A DNA stretch of 64,000 nt from Rhynchopus sp. YZ270_cl-10. Taxonomy: Eukaryota > Euglenozoa > Diplonemea > Diplonemida > Diplonemidae. The stretch's first letter is position 1, and each line of letters opens with the position of its first letter. The notes beneath the pieces are model-generated. The model was not told the DNA's origin. It saw nothing but the letters and a program-made list of their open reading frames with translations, and searched no databases. Both the position numbers and the translations under genes were made by a program. Location: contig OZ037867.1 of the NCBI GenBank assembly GCA_964035575.1, forward strand, positions 992,001-1,056,000, given 5' to 3'. Below are positions 20,009 to 31,092 of the stretch, one piece after another.

Positions 20009-23000
20009 ATGTACGTTCTTAGCGTGCTTTGGTGCGCTGTAGGAGTCAACGTTGCTGCTACCTCAGTTGTGGATGCCTGTGAGTCGTCACTCCTGACAAA
20101 CCCAAGCTTCGAGACACTGAAGGGTGCTTCTTCCACGGGATTTTCTGGTGGAAACGTTGTTGGTTGGGCCATGTCTCACGGAACACCTACCCTGTATGGA
20201 GGTTTTCATGGTGCGTACAGTGCATGGATGTGGGCGAGCAATGGAAGGGGTTCGGGTATTGTGACAAACGCGTCGTTCACTTCTGGTGTGCAGTACCGTG
20301 TGACGATGTGGGTGCAGACGCACAACCCCAACGGTACCATCAACGTGCGCATTGCCAACGGTGTGCCGGATGTCACCACAAACTTGGCAGCGTTCCCTAA
20401 CGTGTGGTCAAAAAAACAGGCTGTGTACCAGAACACCCTTGTGTTCACAACAGCACAGGAGATCACATTCGACTTCACCGCAAATGATAACTACGCACAG
20501 ATGTGGTTCTACCCCTACCTTTCGGCGCGGGCGATGAACGACGAAAGCGCTGAGTTCGGCATTGACAACGACAGGGTGTGCGACATGACAACTGCCGCAC
20601 CCACGTCTGTCCCTGTGACTGATGCTTCTGGTGTGATTGTGGACACCCCAGCTCCCGCAACCATCGCACCCCCACCACCAGTTCCCGCAACACCTGCACC
20701 GGCCACGACTGCACCTGAGACTGGAGCACCTCTGGATGCCTGTGAGTCGTCACTCCTGACAAACCCAAGCTTCGAGACACTGAAGGATCCTTCGTTCGGC
20801 AATAGCTTTTCTGGTGGAAACGTTGTTGGTTGGGCTTCGTCTCACGGAACAGCTACCCTGTTTGAAGGTTTCCATGGTGCTTACGGTGCATTTATGTTTG
20901 CGTCATATTCGTCTTCCGAAGGTTTCAGGGGTGAGGGTATTGTGACAAACGCGTCGTTCACTTCTGGTCTGCAGTACCGTGTGACGATGTGGGTGTGGGT
21001 GCAGACCAACAGACCCAACGGTACCATCAACGTGCGCATTGCCAACGGTGTGCCGGATGTCCCCACAACCTCGAGAGAAACGATGCCTTACGTGCCGTCG
21101 GCACAGACTGTGTACACCAACAGCGCCCATGCTTTACTAGCACAGGAGATCACGTTCGACTTCACCGCAAACGCAAACTACGCACAGATGTGGTTCTACC
21201 CTATGACTACACGTAGCAAGGCCACCTCTGCGACGTTCGGCATTGACAACGTCAGGGTGTGCCAGATGACCACTGCCGCACCCACGCCTGTCCCTGTGAC
21301 AGATGCCTCTGGTGTGATTGTGGACACCCCAGCTCCTGCTACCATCGCACCCCCAACACCAGTTCCCGCAACACCTGCACCGGCCACGACTGCACCTGAG
21401 ACTGGAACACCTGTGCCTGCCTGTGCGTCTTCACTCCTGACAAACCCAAGCTTCGACACACTGAACGGTGCTTCTTCCTCTGGCTTTTATCGTAGAAACG
21501 TTGTTGGTTGGGCTGCGTCTCACGGAACAGCTTACCTGATAACAGGTTTCCATGGTACGTACAGTGCAACAATGTGGTCGCACAGTGGCAAGGGTGGCGG
21601 TATTGTGACAAACGCGTCGTTCACTTCTGGTGTGCAGTACCGTGTGACGATGTGGGTGCAGACGAAGAACCCCTACGGTGATATCTACGTGCGCATTGCC
21701 AACGGTGTGCCGGATGGCACAGACATCTCACTAGATGGCTACTTGCCTTCCGTGTCGTCAGCACAGACTGTGTACACCAACAACTCCTACATTTTGACAG
21801 CACAGGAGATCACATTTGACTTCACCGCAAATGCAACCGACACACAGATGTGGTTCTACTCTTTCATGACTGCACGTTCCACGAACGGGATGGCTGAGTT
21901 CCGCATTGACAACATCAGGGTGTGCGTGACAGATGCTGCTGGTGTAATTGTGGACACCCCATCTCCAACCGCCGCACCCCCAACACCAGCTCCCGCAACA
22001 CCCGCACCGAGCACAGACGCACCAGACACTTTTTCTCCGAGCACGTCTGCACCTGAGACCAAAGCACCTGAGACTGAGACACCAGACACCAAAGCACCTG
22101 AGACCAAAGCACCCGAGACCGAGACACCAGACACCAAAGCACCTGAGACTAAAACACCAGACACCAAAGCACCTGAGACCGAGACACCAGACACCAAAGC
22201 ACCTGAGACTGAGGCACCCACGTCTGTGCCGGCGACAGATGCTCCTGGTGTGATTGTGGACACCCCAGCTCCCGCAACCATCGCACCCCCACCACCAGTT
22301 CCCGCAACACTTGCACCTGAGACATCTACGCCGAGTGTGCCGACCACGAATGCCCCGCTGACTGTGGAGGATGTTGACTGGTGTGATGTTGACGCAGACT
22401 GCAGGACTTACGACGATTCCGCAGCGACGTGTGTTGAGAGCAAATGTGTGTGCACGGAGTCGGAGGGGTTTGTGAACCCTGTGACGAAAAAGACGAAGGA
22501 AACCCTCTTCATCTGTGTGCAGCCGACTAAGAGGGGGCACGTGAAGTTGCGTCTGGAGTGGAACGTGGACTGTGAGCAGTCGAACGGTGCAATTGAGGGT
22601 GCAGTGCGGACAGCCATTGAGGAGACGACAAAGGGCAGAACGGACACCTTGGTTATGTCGGGGGGGCCGACGATCTTCGTTGTTGATGTGGAGGATGCAG
22701 ACATCACGACTGTGGCCACGGAGGACATGTCTGAGCTGATTGTGGCATCTCTGAAGAAGAACGAGGCTGCAGTGGCTGCTGGGTGTGCAACACCAATGAC
22801 TGTCGGAAGCTCTCTGGTGCCGACTCTGAAGTGCAGTGCTGCAGGGGCTACCGAGATGGTGCTTGTCAACGGAGGCTGTGTTGCGCTTGCATGCGAGTCT
22901 GGTTACCTGCTCTCGTCTGGGTCGTGTGTGGAGGACGACGACTCTGATGACACTCTCAGCACTGGTGCGATTGTTGGTATTGTTCTCGGGTGCACTGCTT

Positions 23001-23137
23001 TTGTGGTGATGATCATTGCTGTGGCTGCGTTCTTTTTGTGCAAGGGCTCGAAGGCTGAGGGCACATCCCCCACACCACACTTCCACTCAATGTCTAACGT
23101 AACTTTCTTCTCAGAAACCCACCAAACCTGCCTTTGA
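20009..23137 (+). CDS. Type I membrane protein with three jelly-roll domains, altered tail
   Basis: This 1042-residue paralogue of the gene at 1567 shares the first 20 residues (signal peptide) almost exactly. Three CBM4/9-like domains (about residues 24-190, 245-425 and 472-635) are joined by Pro/Thr linkers. The last linker has expanded repeats of the type A-P-E-T-K-A-P-E-T-E-T-P-D-T. The membrane-proximal domain and TM helix are nearly identical to the other copies. In domain-free positions two changes stand out: V-S-C-G-S-T is M-S-G-G-P-T here, losing a Cys. The tail intron donor (GTATGT) is gone, so translation runs through the former intron and ends T-H-Q-T-C-L instead of N-G-A-V. It has the same inferred surface-binding role. 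Confidence 0.85.
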   Translation: MYVLSVLWCAVGVNVAATSVVDACESSLLTNPSFETLKGASSTGFSGGNVVGWAMSHGTPTLYGGFHGAYSAWMWASNGRGSGIVTNASFTSGVQYRVTMWVQTHNPNGTINVRIANGVPDVTTNLAAFPNVWSKKQAVYQNTLVFTTAQEITFDFTANDNYAQMWFYPYLSARAMNDESAEFGIDNDRVCDMTTAAPTSVPVTDASGVIVDTPAPATIAPPPPVPATPAPATTAPETGAPLDACESSLLTNPSFETLKDPSFGNSFSGGNVVGWASSHGTATLFEGFHGAYGAFMFASYSSSEGFRGEGIVTNASFTSGLQYRVTMWVWVQTNRPNGTINVRIANGVPDVPTTSRETMPYVPSAQTVYTNSAHALLAQEITFDFTANANYAQMWFYPMTTRSKATSATFGIDNVRVCQMTTAAPTPVPVTDASGVIVDTPAPATIAPPTPVPATPAPATTAPETGTPVPACASSLLTNPSFDTLNGASSSGFYRRNVVGWAASHGTAYLITGFHGTYSATMWSHSGKGGGIVTNASFTSGVQYRVTMWVQTKNPYGDIYVRIANGVPDGTDISLDGYLPSVSSAQTVYTNNSYILTAQEITFDFTANATDTQMWFYSFMTARSTNGMAEFRIDNIRVCVTDAAGVIVDTPSPTAAPPTPAPATPAPSTDAPDTFSPSTSAPETKAPETETPDTKAPETKAPETETPDTKAPETKTPDTKAPETETPDTKAPETEAPTSVPATDAPGVIVDTPAPATIAPPPPVPATLAPETSTPSVPTTNAPLTVEDVDWCDVDADCRTYDDSAATCVESKCVCTESEGFVNPVTKKTKETLFICVQPTKRGHVKLRLEWNVDCEQSNGAIEGAVRTAIEETTKGRTDTLVMSGGPTIFVVDVEDADITTVATEDMSELIVASLKKNEAAVAAGCATPMTVGSSLVPTLKCSAAGATEMVLVNGGCVALACESGYLLSSGSCVEDDDSDDTLSTGAIVGIVLGCTAFVVMIIAVAAFFLCKGSKAEGTSPTPHFHSMSNVTFFSETHQTCL

Positions 23138-23702
23138 GAAGTGAACGGAGCTGTGTAGTCTGTCTCGCTTGACGAGATAATCAAGTTTTATTTTGCACCA
23201 CCCAGAACCAAGAAGCACAATACAAAACATGCGCGTTGCAGCCGTCACACATAAATGTTTTGCGTTGTTGTTTTTTGCGTTACTTTGTTCTCCCATATCA
23301 CAAAATAAAAGTGTGTATCTAATCGACCTGTCCCGCAGGTCATTCGCTCTATTTTCGTTTTATCCGTTGTTCTTCGCCCCTTTTGGTGCATATTTTATGT
23401 TGCGGCTGCACTTTCGACTTCTCTTTTTGAGATTTGTGTTTCAGCATTCGTTGGAAGGTAGTGTTTCCAACTCGTCCTGACGGTACACTCTTGATGAAAG
23501 GGATTGTGCACAGGTTGCACATCAATGTTTTGCGTTATTGTTGTTTTTTGCGTTACTTTGTTCTCCCATATCACAAAATAAAAGCGTGTAGCTAATCGAA
23601 CCTGTCCAGCAGGTCATTCTACCCTTTAAAGAGACAGAATTACAGAACAGATGGGGTCACGTTGTGTAACATTGTGATTCTGAGCCTGAGAAGGATGTTC
23701 TA
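23138..23702. repeat. 3' flank of second surface-protein gene with an internal duplication
   Basis: A segment around CATAAATGTTTTGCG...CACAAAATAAAAG appears at about 23250-23340 and again at about 23518-23625, separated by the block shared with 4050-4200. The copy after the first gene (about 4205-4320) has it once. No gene is present. Confidence 0.65.
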
Positions 23703-24505
23703 GTAGATGTCCAAAATGATTCCCAAGAAGAGAAAAAATAGCGGGTTGTGTCCACCTATTTCAGTCCCATCCCACCCTCCAACCAATTTTGTACTTGATC
23801 CCATCCTCGGATTGCGAACCTGCCTGTTTGCTGTGACACCCTTGTTGCAACACCAAGTGGAGACATGATGACACAATCAGCTACTATCTGGACATCGCCC
23901 CTATACCTATACGATGCCTTCACGGGTGCGTGGTAAAGAACCGTCCACACCTGACTCTCCTTCGTCCGTCCGCTCCACACAGAAGAAGACCTGCAGCAGA
24001 AGGGCATGCACGCCTACTATATGGCGCCCGTGTTCTCATTACTGTTAGGGAGATCCACCTCCAACCAAGAGCTCAAGGAAACCCCTCGATTGATATTCCT
24101 TTGTTTTTCTGCACCGTGTGAGAGAGCTGCTGCGGATGATGACCAACAACAGAACCACAAAAGGCATTCCTCATTTCTGATAGCGGGGTGATGCCTGCTT
24201 CATGAGATGTATGGCACACAGCCACATGGCTGTAGTCTGACACACGCACTCTCTCCACAACACAAGAACCACATCACATCACATCACATCACATCCAAAC
24301 AACGACCTGCAGCAGAAGGGCATGTGCGCCTGTTGTGTGGCGCCCGTGTTCTCATTACTGTTAGGGAGATCCTGTGCGTCCTCCAGAAGAGAAGCCACAC
24401 CGATCCAATGATTAAAACACATACTTGACATTAATAACACTCTGATTCGTTTCGGCGGTCTGAAGTATAGATTTTATCCGCGCTTCTGAGGTTTGCTCCT
24501 TTCCC
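23703..24505 (+). repeat. Approximately 0.8 kb dispersed upstream repeat, copy D (most complete)
   Basis: It runs from GTAGATGTCC to about TTTGCTCCTTT. Direct internal units are at about 23989-24056 (GCACGCCTACTATATGG variant) and 24305-24372 (GTGCGCCTGTTGTGTGG variant). Between them are a 250-bp conserved middle and (CACAT)n. No terminal inverted repeats or long ORF were seen, so the type (SINE-like, MITE-like or a duplicated regulatory block) is open. Confidence 0.8.
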
Positions 24506-24575
24506 TTTTCACACCACAACACACACCACGCTGTCACAGGACTTCCCTAATAACACACCACACATTATCAAGACT

Positions 24576-27500
24576 ATGTACGTTCTTAGCGTGCTTTGGT
24601 GCGCTGTAGGAGTCAACGTTGCTGCTACCTCAGTGCCCACAGCAGTTCCCACACCAGCACCTCTGCCTGCCTGTGAGTCGTCACTCCTGACAAACCCAAG
24701 CTTCGACACACTGAACGGTTCTTCGTACGATGGCTTTTCTGGTGGAAACGTTGTTGGCTGGGCTGCGTCTCACGGAACACCTTCCCTTCGTGGAGGTTTC
24801 CATGGTGCGTACAGTGCATTTATGTGGTCGCACAGTGGCAAGGGTGACGGTGTTGTGACAAACGCGTCGTTCACTTCTGGTGTGCAGTACCGTGTGACGA
24901 TGTGGGTGCAGACGAACAACCCCAACGGTAACATCTACGTGCGCATTGCCAACGGTGTGCCGGATGGCACCACGACCTCGACAGCGTTGCCTTCCGTGTC
25001 GTCTGCACAGACTGTGTACACCAACACCCTTGTGTTCACAACAGCACAGGAGATCACATTCGACTTCACCGCAAACGCAAACTACGCACAGATGTGGTTC
25101 TACCCCTTCTTTTCGGCTTGGGGGAGTAAAGAATATGGTGATTTCAGCATTGACAACGTCAGGGTGTGCGAGATGACCACTGCCGCACCCACGTCTGTCC
25201 CTGTGACAGATGCTTCTGGTGTGATTGTGGACACCCCAGCTCCCGCAACCATCGCACCTCCAACACCAGTTCCCGCATCACTCTCACCTCCCACGCTTGC
25301 ACCTGAGACTGGAGCACCTCTGCCTGCCTGTGAGTCGTCACTCCTGTCAAACCCAAGCTTCGAGAGACTGTACGATCCTTCCACTGGCTTTTATGGTAGA
25401 AACGTTGTTGGCTGGGCTGCGTCTCACGGAACACCTTCCCTGATGACAGGTTTCCATGGTGCGTACAGTGCATGGATGTGGGCGAACAATAGAATGGGTT
25501 CGGGTGTTGTGACAAGCGCGTCGTTCACTTCTGGTGTGCAGTACCGTGTGACAATGTGGGTGCAGACGAAGAACCCCAACGGTAACATCTACGTGCGCAT
25601 TGCCAACGGTGTGCCGGATGTCACCACAAACTTGGCAGACGTACAACCCCAGCGGTAACATCAAGGCTACCATCAACGTGCACATTGCCAACTATGTGTC
25701 GTATGGCGCAACCTCGAATTGGGTCCCTAACATGTTTCACTACACACAGTCTGTGTACACCAACACCCTTGTGTTCCCGACAGCACAGGAGATCACATTC
25801 GACTTCACCGCAAGGATGAACTATACATAGATGTGGTTCTATCCGTACCTTTCGGTGCGGGCGACGAACGGAAAGCCTGAGTTTGGCATTGACAACGTCA
25901 GGGTGTGCCAGATGACCACTGCCGCACCCACTTCTGTCCCTGCGACAGATGCTTCTGGTGTGCTTGTGGACACCCCAGCTCCCGCAACACTTGCATCGGC
26001 CACGATTGCACCTGAGACTGGAGCACCTCTGGATGCCTGTGAGTCGTCACTCCTGTCAAACCCAAGCTTCGACACACTGAACGGTTCTTCGTCCAATCGC
26101 TTTTCTGGTGGAAACGTTGTCGGCTGGGCTGCGTCTCACGGAAGACCTTATCTGGCTGAAGGTTTCCATGGTAACTACAGTGCAAGTATGTCTTCGTCCA
26201 AGGGCTGGAGTAGCGGTATTGTGACAAACGCGTCGTTCACTTCTGGTGTGCAGTACCGTGTGACGATGTGGGTGCAGACGAAGAACCGCAACGGCAACAT
26301 CTACGTGCGCATTGCCAACGGTGTTCCGTATGGCACCGCCTCGACATCGTTCCCTTCCGTGTCGTCAGCACAGACTGTGTACACCAACAATTCCTATATT
26401 TTAACAGCACAGGAGATCACATTCGACTTCACCGCAAACACGAGCTACACACAGATGTGGTTCTACCCTGTTGTGTCCTCTGCTGCGTCCACGACCGACC
26501 TCACTAGTTTCAGCATTGACAACGTCAGGGTGTGCGAGATGACCACTGCCGCACCCACGTCTGTCCCTGTGACAGATGCTTCTGGTGTGATTGTGGACAC
26601 CCCAGCTCCCGCAACAGTCGCACCCCCAACAACAGTTCCTGCACCACCCGCACCGGCCACGACTGCACCTGAGACTGGAGCACCTGTGCCTGCCTGTGAG
26701 TCGTCACTCCTGTCAAACCCAAGCTTCGACACACTGAAGGATCCTTCGTTCGGCAATAGCTTAACACTGAACAGTGCTTCATCCCATGGCTTTTCTGGTG
26801 GAGACGTTGTTGGTTGGGCTGCGTCTCACGGAACACCTTCCCTGATGACAGGTTTCCATGGTGCGGACAGTGCATGGATGTGGTCGTACAGTGGCAAGGG
26901 TGACGGTCTTGTGACAAACGCGTCGTTCACTTCTGGTGTGCAGTACCGTGTGACAATGTGGGTGCAGACGAAGAACCCCAACGGTAACATCTACGTGCGC
27001 ATTGCCAACGGTGTTCCGTATGGCACCACAACCTCGACAACGTTCCCTTCCGTGTCGTCAGCACAGACTGTGTACACCAGCACCCTTGTGTTCACGACAG
27101 CACAGGAGATCACATTCGACTTCACCGCAAACGCAAACTACGCACAGATGTGGTTCTATCCCTACCTTTCGGCGTTGGCGACTAACGGGTATGCTGATTT
27201 CAGCATTGACAACGTCAGGGTGTGCGAGATGACCACTGCCGCACCCACGTCTGTCCCTGTGACAGATGCTTCTGGTGTGATTGTGGACACCCCAGCTCCC
27301 GCAACCATCGCACCTCCAACACCAGTTCCCGCATCACTCTCACCTCCCACGCTTGCACCTGAGACTGGAGCACCTCTGCCTGCCTGTGAGTCGTCACTCC
27401 TGTCAAACCCAAGCTTGGACACAGTGAATGGTGCTCGGTTCAATAACTTTTCTGGTGGAAACGTTGTTGGCTGGGCTCAGTCTCACGGAACACCTTCCCT

Positions 27501-29529
27501 GCTTACGGGTTTCCATGGTGCGTACAGTGCATGGATGTGGTCGTACAGTGGCAAGGGTGACGGTATTGTGACAAACGCGTCGTTCACTTCTGGTGTGCAG
27601 TACCGTGTGACGATGTGGGTGCAGACAAAGAACCCCGACGGTAACATCTACGTGCGCATTGCCAACGGTGTGCCGTCTGGCACTACATCCTCGAGAGAGT
27701 TCCCTTCCGTGTGGTCAGTACAGACTGTGTACACCAACACCCTTGTGTTCACAACAGCACAGGAGATCACATTCGACTTCACCGCAAACGCAAACTACGC
27801 ACAGATGTGGTTCTACCCTCTTCTGACTGGACCTGCCACGAACGGATCGGCTAACTTCGGCGTTGACAACATCAGAGTGTGCGAGATGACCACTGCCGCA
27901 CCCACGTCTGTCCCTGTGACAGATGCTTCTGGTGTGATTGTGGACACCCCAGCTCCCGCAACACTTGCACCGGCCACGATTTTACCTGAGGCTACACCAG
28001 CACCTGTGGCTGCCTGTAAGTCGTCACTCCTGACAAACCCAAGCTTGGACACACTGAAGGATCCTTCGTCCAATAGCTTTTATGGTGGAAACGTTGTTGG
28101 TTGGGTTGGGTCTCACGGAATACCAACCCTGCGTGGTGGTTTTCATGGTGCGCACAGTGCATGGATGGCGTCGCGCGAAGGCAGGGGTTCAGGTATTGTT
28201 ACAAACGCGTCGTTCACTTCTGGTGTGCAGTACCGTGTGACGATGTGGGTGCAGACGCACGGCCCAACCGGCACCATCAACGTGCGCATTGGCAACGGTG
28301 TGCCGTCTGGCACCACAACCTCGACAACGTTCCCTTCCGTGTCGTCTGCACAGACTGTGTACACAAACGCCCTTGTGTTCACGACAGCACAGGAGATCAC
28401 ATTCGACTTCACCGCAAACGCAAACTACGCACAGATGTGGTTCTATCCCTACCATTCGTCGTGGAATAATCCGTACAAACAGGCCGAGTTCGGCATTGAC
28501 AACGTCAGGGTGTGCCAGATGACCACTGCCGCACCCACGTCTGTCCCTGTGACAGATGCTTCTGGTGTGATTGTGGACACCCCAGCTCCCGCAACCATCG
28601 CACCCCCAACACCAGTTCCCGCTACACCTGCACCTGAGACCAGAGCACCTGCGACTAAGGCACCCACACCTGAGACATCCACGCCGAGTGTGCCGACCAC
28701 GAATGCCCCGCTGACTGTGGAGGATGTTGACTGGTGTGATGTTGACGCAGACTGCAGGACTTACGACGATTCCGCAGCGACGTGTGTTGAGAGCAAATGT
28801 GTGTGCACGGAGTCGGAGGGGTTTGTGAACCCTGTGTTCAAAAAGACGAAGGAAACCCTCTTCATCTGTGTGCAGCCGACTAAGAGGGGGCACGTGAAGT
28901 TGCGTCTGGAGTGGAACGTGGACTGTGAGCAGTCGAACGGTGCAATTGAGGGTGCAGTGCGGACAGCCATTGAGGAGACGACAAAGGGCAGAACGGACAC
29001 CTTGGTTGTGTCGTGTGGGTCGACGATCTTCGTTGTTGATGTGGAGGATGCAGACATCACGACTGTGGCCACGGAGGACATGTCTGAGCTGATTGTGACA
29101 TCTCTGAAGAAGAACGAGGCTGCAATGGCTGCTGGGTTTGCAACACCAATGACTGTCGGAAGCTCTCTGGTGCCGACTCTGAAGTGCAGTGCTGCAGGGG
29201 CTACCGAGATGGTGCTTGTCAACGGAGGCTGTGTTGCGCTTGCATGCGAGTCTGGTTACCTGCTCTCGTCTGGGTCGTGTGTGGAGGACGACGACTCTGA
29301 TGACACTCTCAGCACTGGTGCGATTGTTGGTATTGTTCTCGGGTGCACTGCTTTTGTGGTGATGATCATTGCTGTGGCTGCGTTCTTTTTGTGCAAGGGC
29401 TCGAAGGCTGAGGACACAGTATGTCACCCCCCACACCACACTTCCACTCACTGTCGACCACAACTTTCTTCTCAGAAACCCACCGAACCTGCCTTTGAGA
29501 ACAAGGGTACTGTGAACGGAGCTGTGTAG
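24576..29529 (+). pseudogene. Third jelly-roll surface-protein gene, six domains, disrupted in domain 2
   Basis: This is the paralogue of the genes at 1567 and 20009, with the same signal peptide and C-terminal region (membrane-proximal domain, TM, tail intron 29419-29475 with intact GTATGT...CTCAG). Six jelly-roll domains start at about 24670, 25330, 26035, 26695, 27390 and 28020. The frame stops at 25656-25658. Around 25636 sequence from the second half of one domain (T-T-N-L-A) is joined out of frame to the middle of another (Q-T-Y-N-P), and a TAG at 25828-25830 replaces the CAG of A-Q-M-W-F-Y-P. The following 1232 codons are intact, so the damage is recent, or it is an assembly error. A shortened secreted form could still be made from the first 360 codons. 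Confidence 0.8.
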
Positions 29530-29923
29530 TCTGTCTCGCTTGACGAGATAGTCAAGTTTTATTTTGCACCAGCCAGTACCAAGAAGCACAATACACATGC
29601 GCGTTGCAGCCGTCACACATAAATGTTTTGCGTTGTTGTTTTGTATTGTGTCACGATGTGCACAGCGAAGCACATTACATTCTCAAGTGCATCTTGTGTT
29701 CCTGCTCCAGTTTCCCAAAAGTCTAAACGTATCTTTTGTTTGTGTCAGAGGCGTCTCTGATGCCATGACAACATGTGTTCCTGTTTCCCCCGAGTCCCTC
29801 TCACTCCGTTTTTCTTTAGTTCTGATGGCATATATTCACAATGCTGCAGTCTTTGCGCTATGCTTGCGCAGCTTACCTCGATTTCTCAGCGACACACACC
29901 CACTGTGTAAATGCGCAGAGAGC

Positions 29924-29978
<55 letters not shown>

Positions 29979-30456
29979 TGTGTGTCTTGTTGTTAAATTA
30001 TTCCTTGGTTACTTTCCGTTGCTTCAGTTCCATTCGTGGGAACTGATCCACGCGGGAAAGCCATAATATCTTCTCTCATCCAACATATCAGATCCGTTCT
30101 TCGTTAAGCACAGGCGAACACGAAATACGGGGTCTTTTTTATTGTTGAGAAATTCATTTCAGTTTTGAGTAGAAAAATACAACGGGCGACATTGAAAACG
30201 CCCCTGCTCTATAATCAATGCTTTGTTATTTATTCCAAATGGCCTCTGGCAGTTCTTCTCTTACCTCACTGCGGCTCAGGTGCATCGACCCATATCGGAT
30301 CGGGGGCAACTTTTATGTACTGTGTTCTTTTCACGCTGTCACATTTGCCCTCAGGTTGATATAAAGCCCGTTCCTCACTTTTGTGGTATCTGAAGAAAAA
30401 TCATGGTAAACCTCCCTTGAAACGCTTCGAGCGGGGACATGGTTAGCCACCTTGGA
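29530..30456. other. Intergenic region with AG microsatellite
   Basis: It starts as the family 3' flank (to about 29650), then becomes unique sequence. No gene is recognised. Confidence 0.55.
29930..29976. repeat. (AG)n microsatellite
   Basis: An uninterrupted AG run of about 23 units, followed by a short GT run. Confidence 0.95.
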
Positions 30457-30940
30457 GTAGATGTCCAAAATGATTCCCAAGAAGAGAAAAAATAGCAGGT
30501 TGTGTCCACCTATTTCAGTCCCATCCCACCCTCCAACCAATTTTGTACTTGATCCCATTCTCGGGTTGCGAACCTGCCTGTTTGCTGTGACACCCTTGTT
30601 GCAACACCAAGTGGAGACATGATGACACAATCAGCTACTATCTGGACATCGCCCCTATACCTATACGATGCCTTCACGGGTGCGTGGTAAAGAACCGTCC
30701 ACACCTGACTCTCCTTCGTTCGTCCGCTCCACACAGAAGAAGACCTGCAGCAGAAGGGCATGCACGCCTACTATATGGCGCCCGTGTTCTCATTACTGTT
30801 AGGGAGATCCTGTGCGTCCTCCAGAAGAGAAACCACACCGATCCAATGATTAAAACACATACTTGACATTAATAACACTCTGATTCGTTTTCGGCGGTCT
30901 GAAGTATAGATTTTATCCGCGCTTCTGAGGGTTGCTCCTT
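30457..30940 (+). repeat. Approximately 0.8 kb dispersed upstream repeat, copy E (internally deleted)
   Basis: The start GTAGATGTCC and the 3' end near TTGCTCCTTT match copy D, but only one internal unit is present. Its left part has the first-unit variant (CACGCCTACTATATGG) and what follows (CTGTGCGTCC) belongs to the second unit. This is what recombination between the two direct units would leave. It lies about 150 bp upstream of the PAP2 gene, unrelated to the other genes behind such repeats. Confidence 0.8.
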
Positions 30941-31092
30941 TCCTTTTGAACCTCAACCCCATCCGGTTTATCCACAACACAACACAACACAACACAGGGT
31001 CGGGAGGGGTATTTTCTACTGTCGTTGACAACAACGAAAAAAAACACACTACACAAAAAAAATACACAAAAGTGCCTCGGTCACAGCGCACA

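Noticed and set aside
25831-29529. Separate gene starting at ATG 25831
   Set aside because: The ATG is the Met of A-Q-M-W-F-Y-P within a jelly-roll domain. There is no signal peptide there, so it is the downstream part of the disrupted gene.
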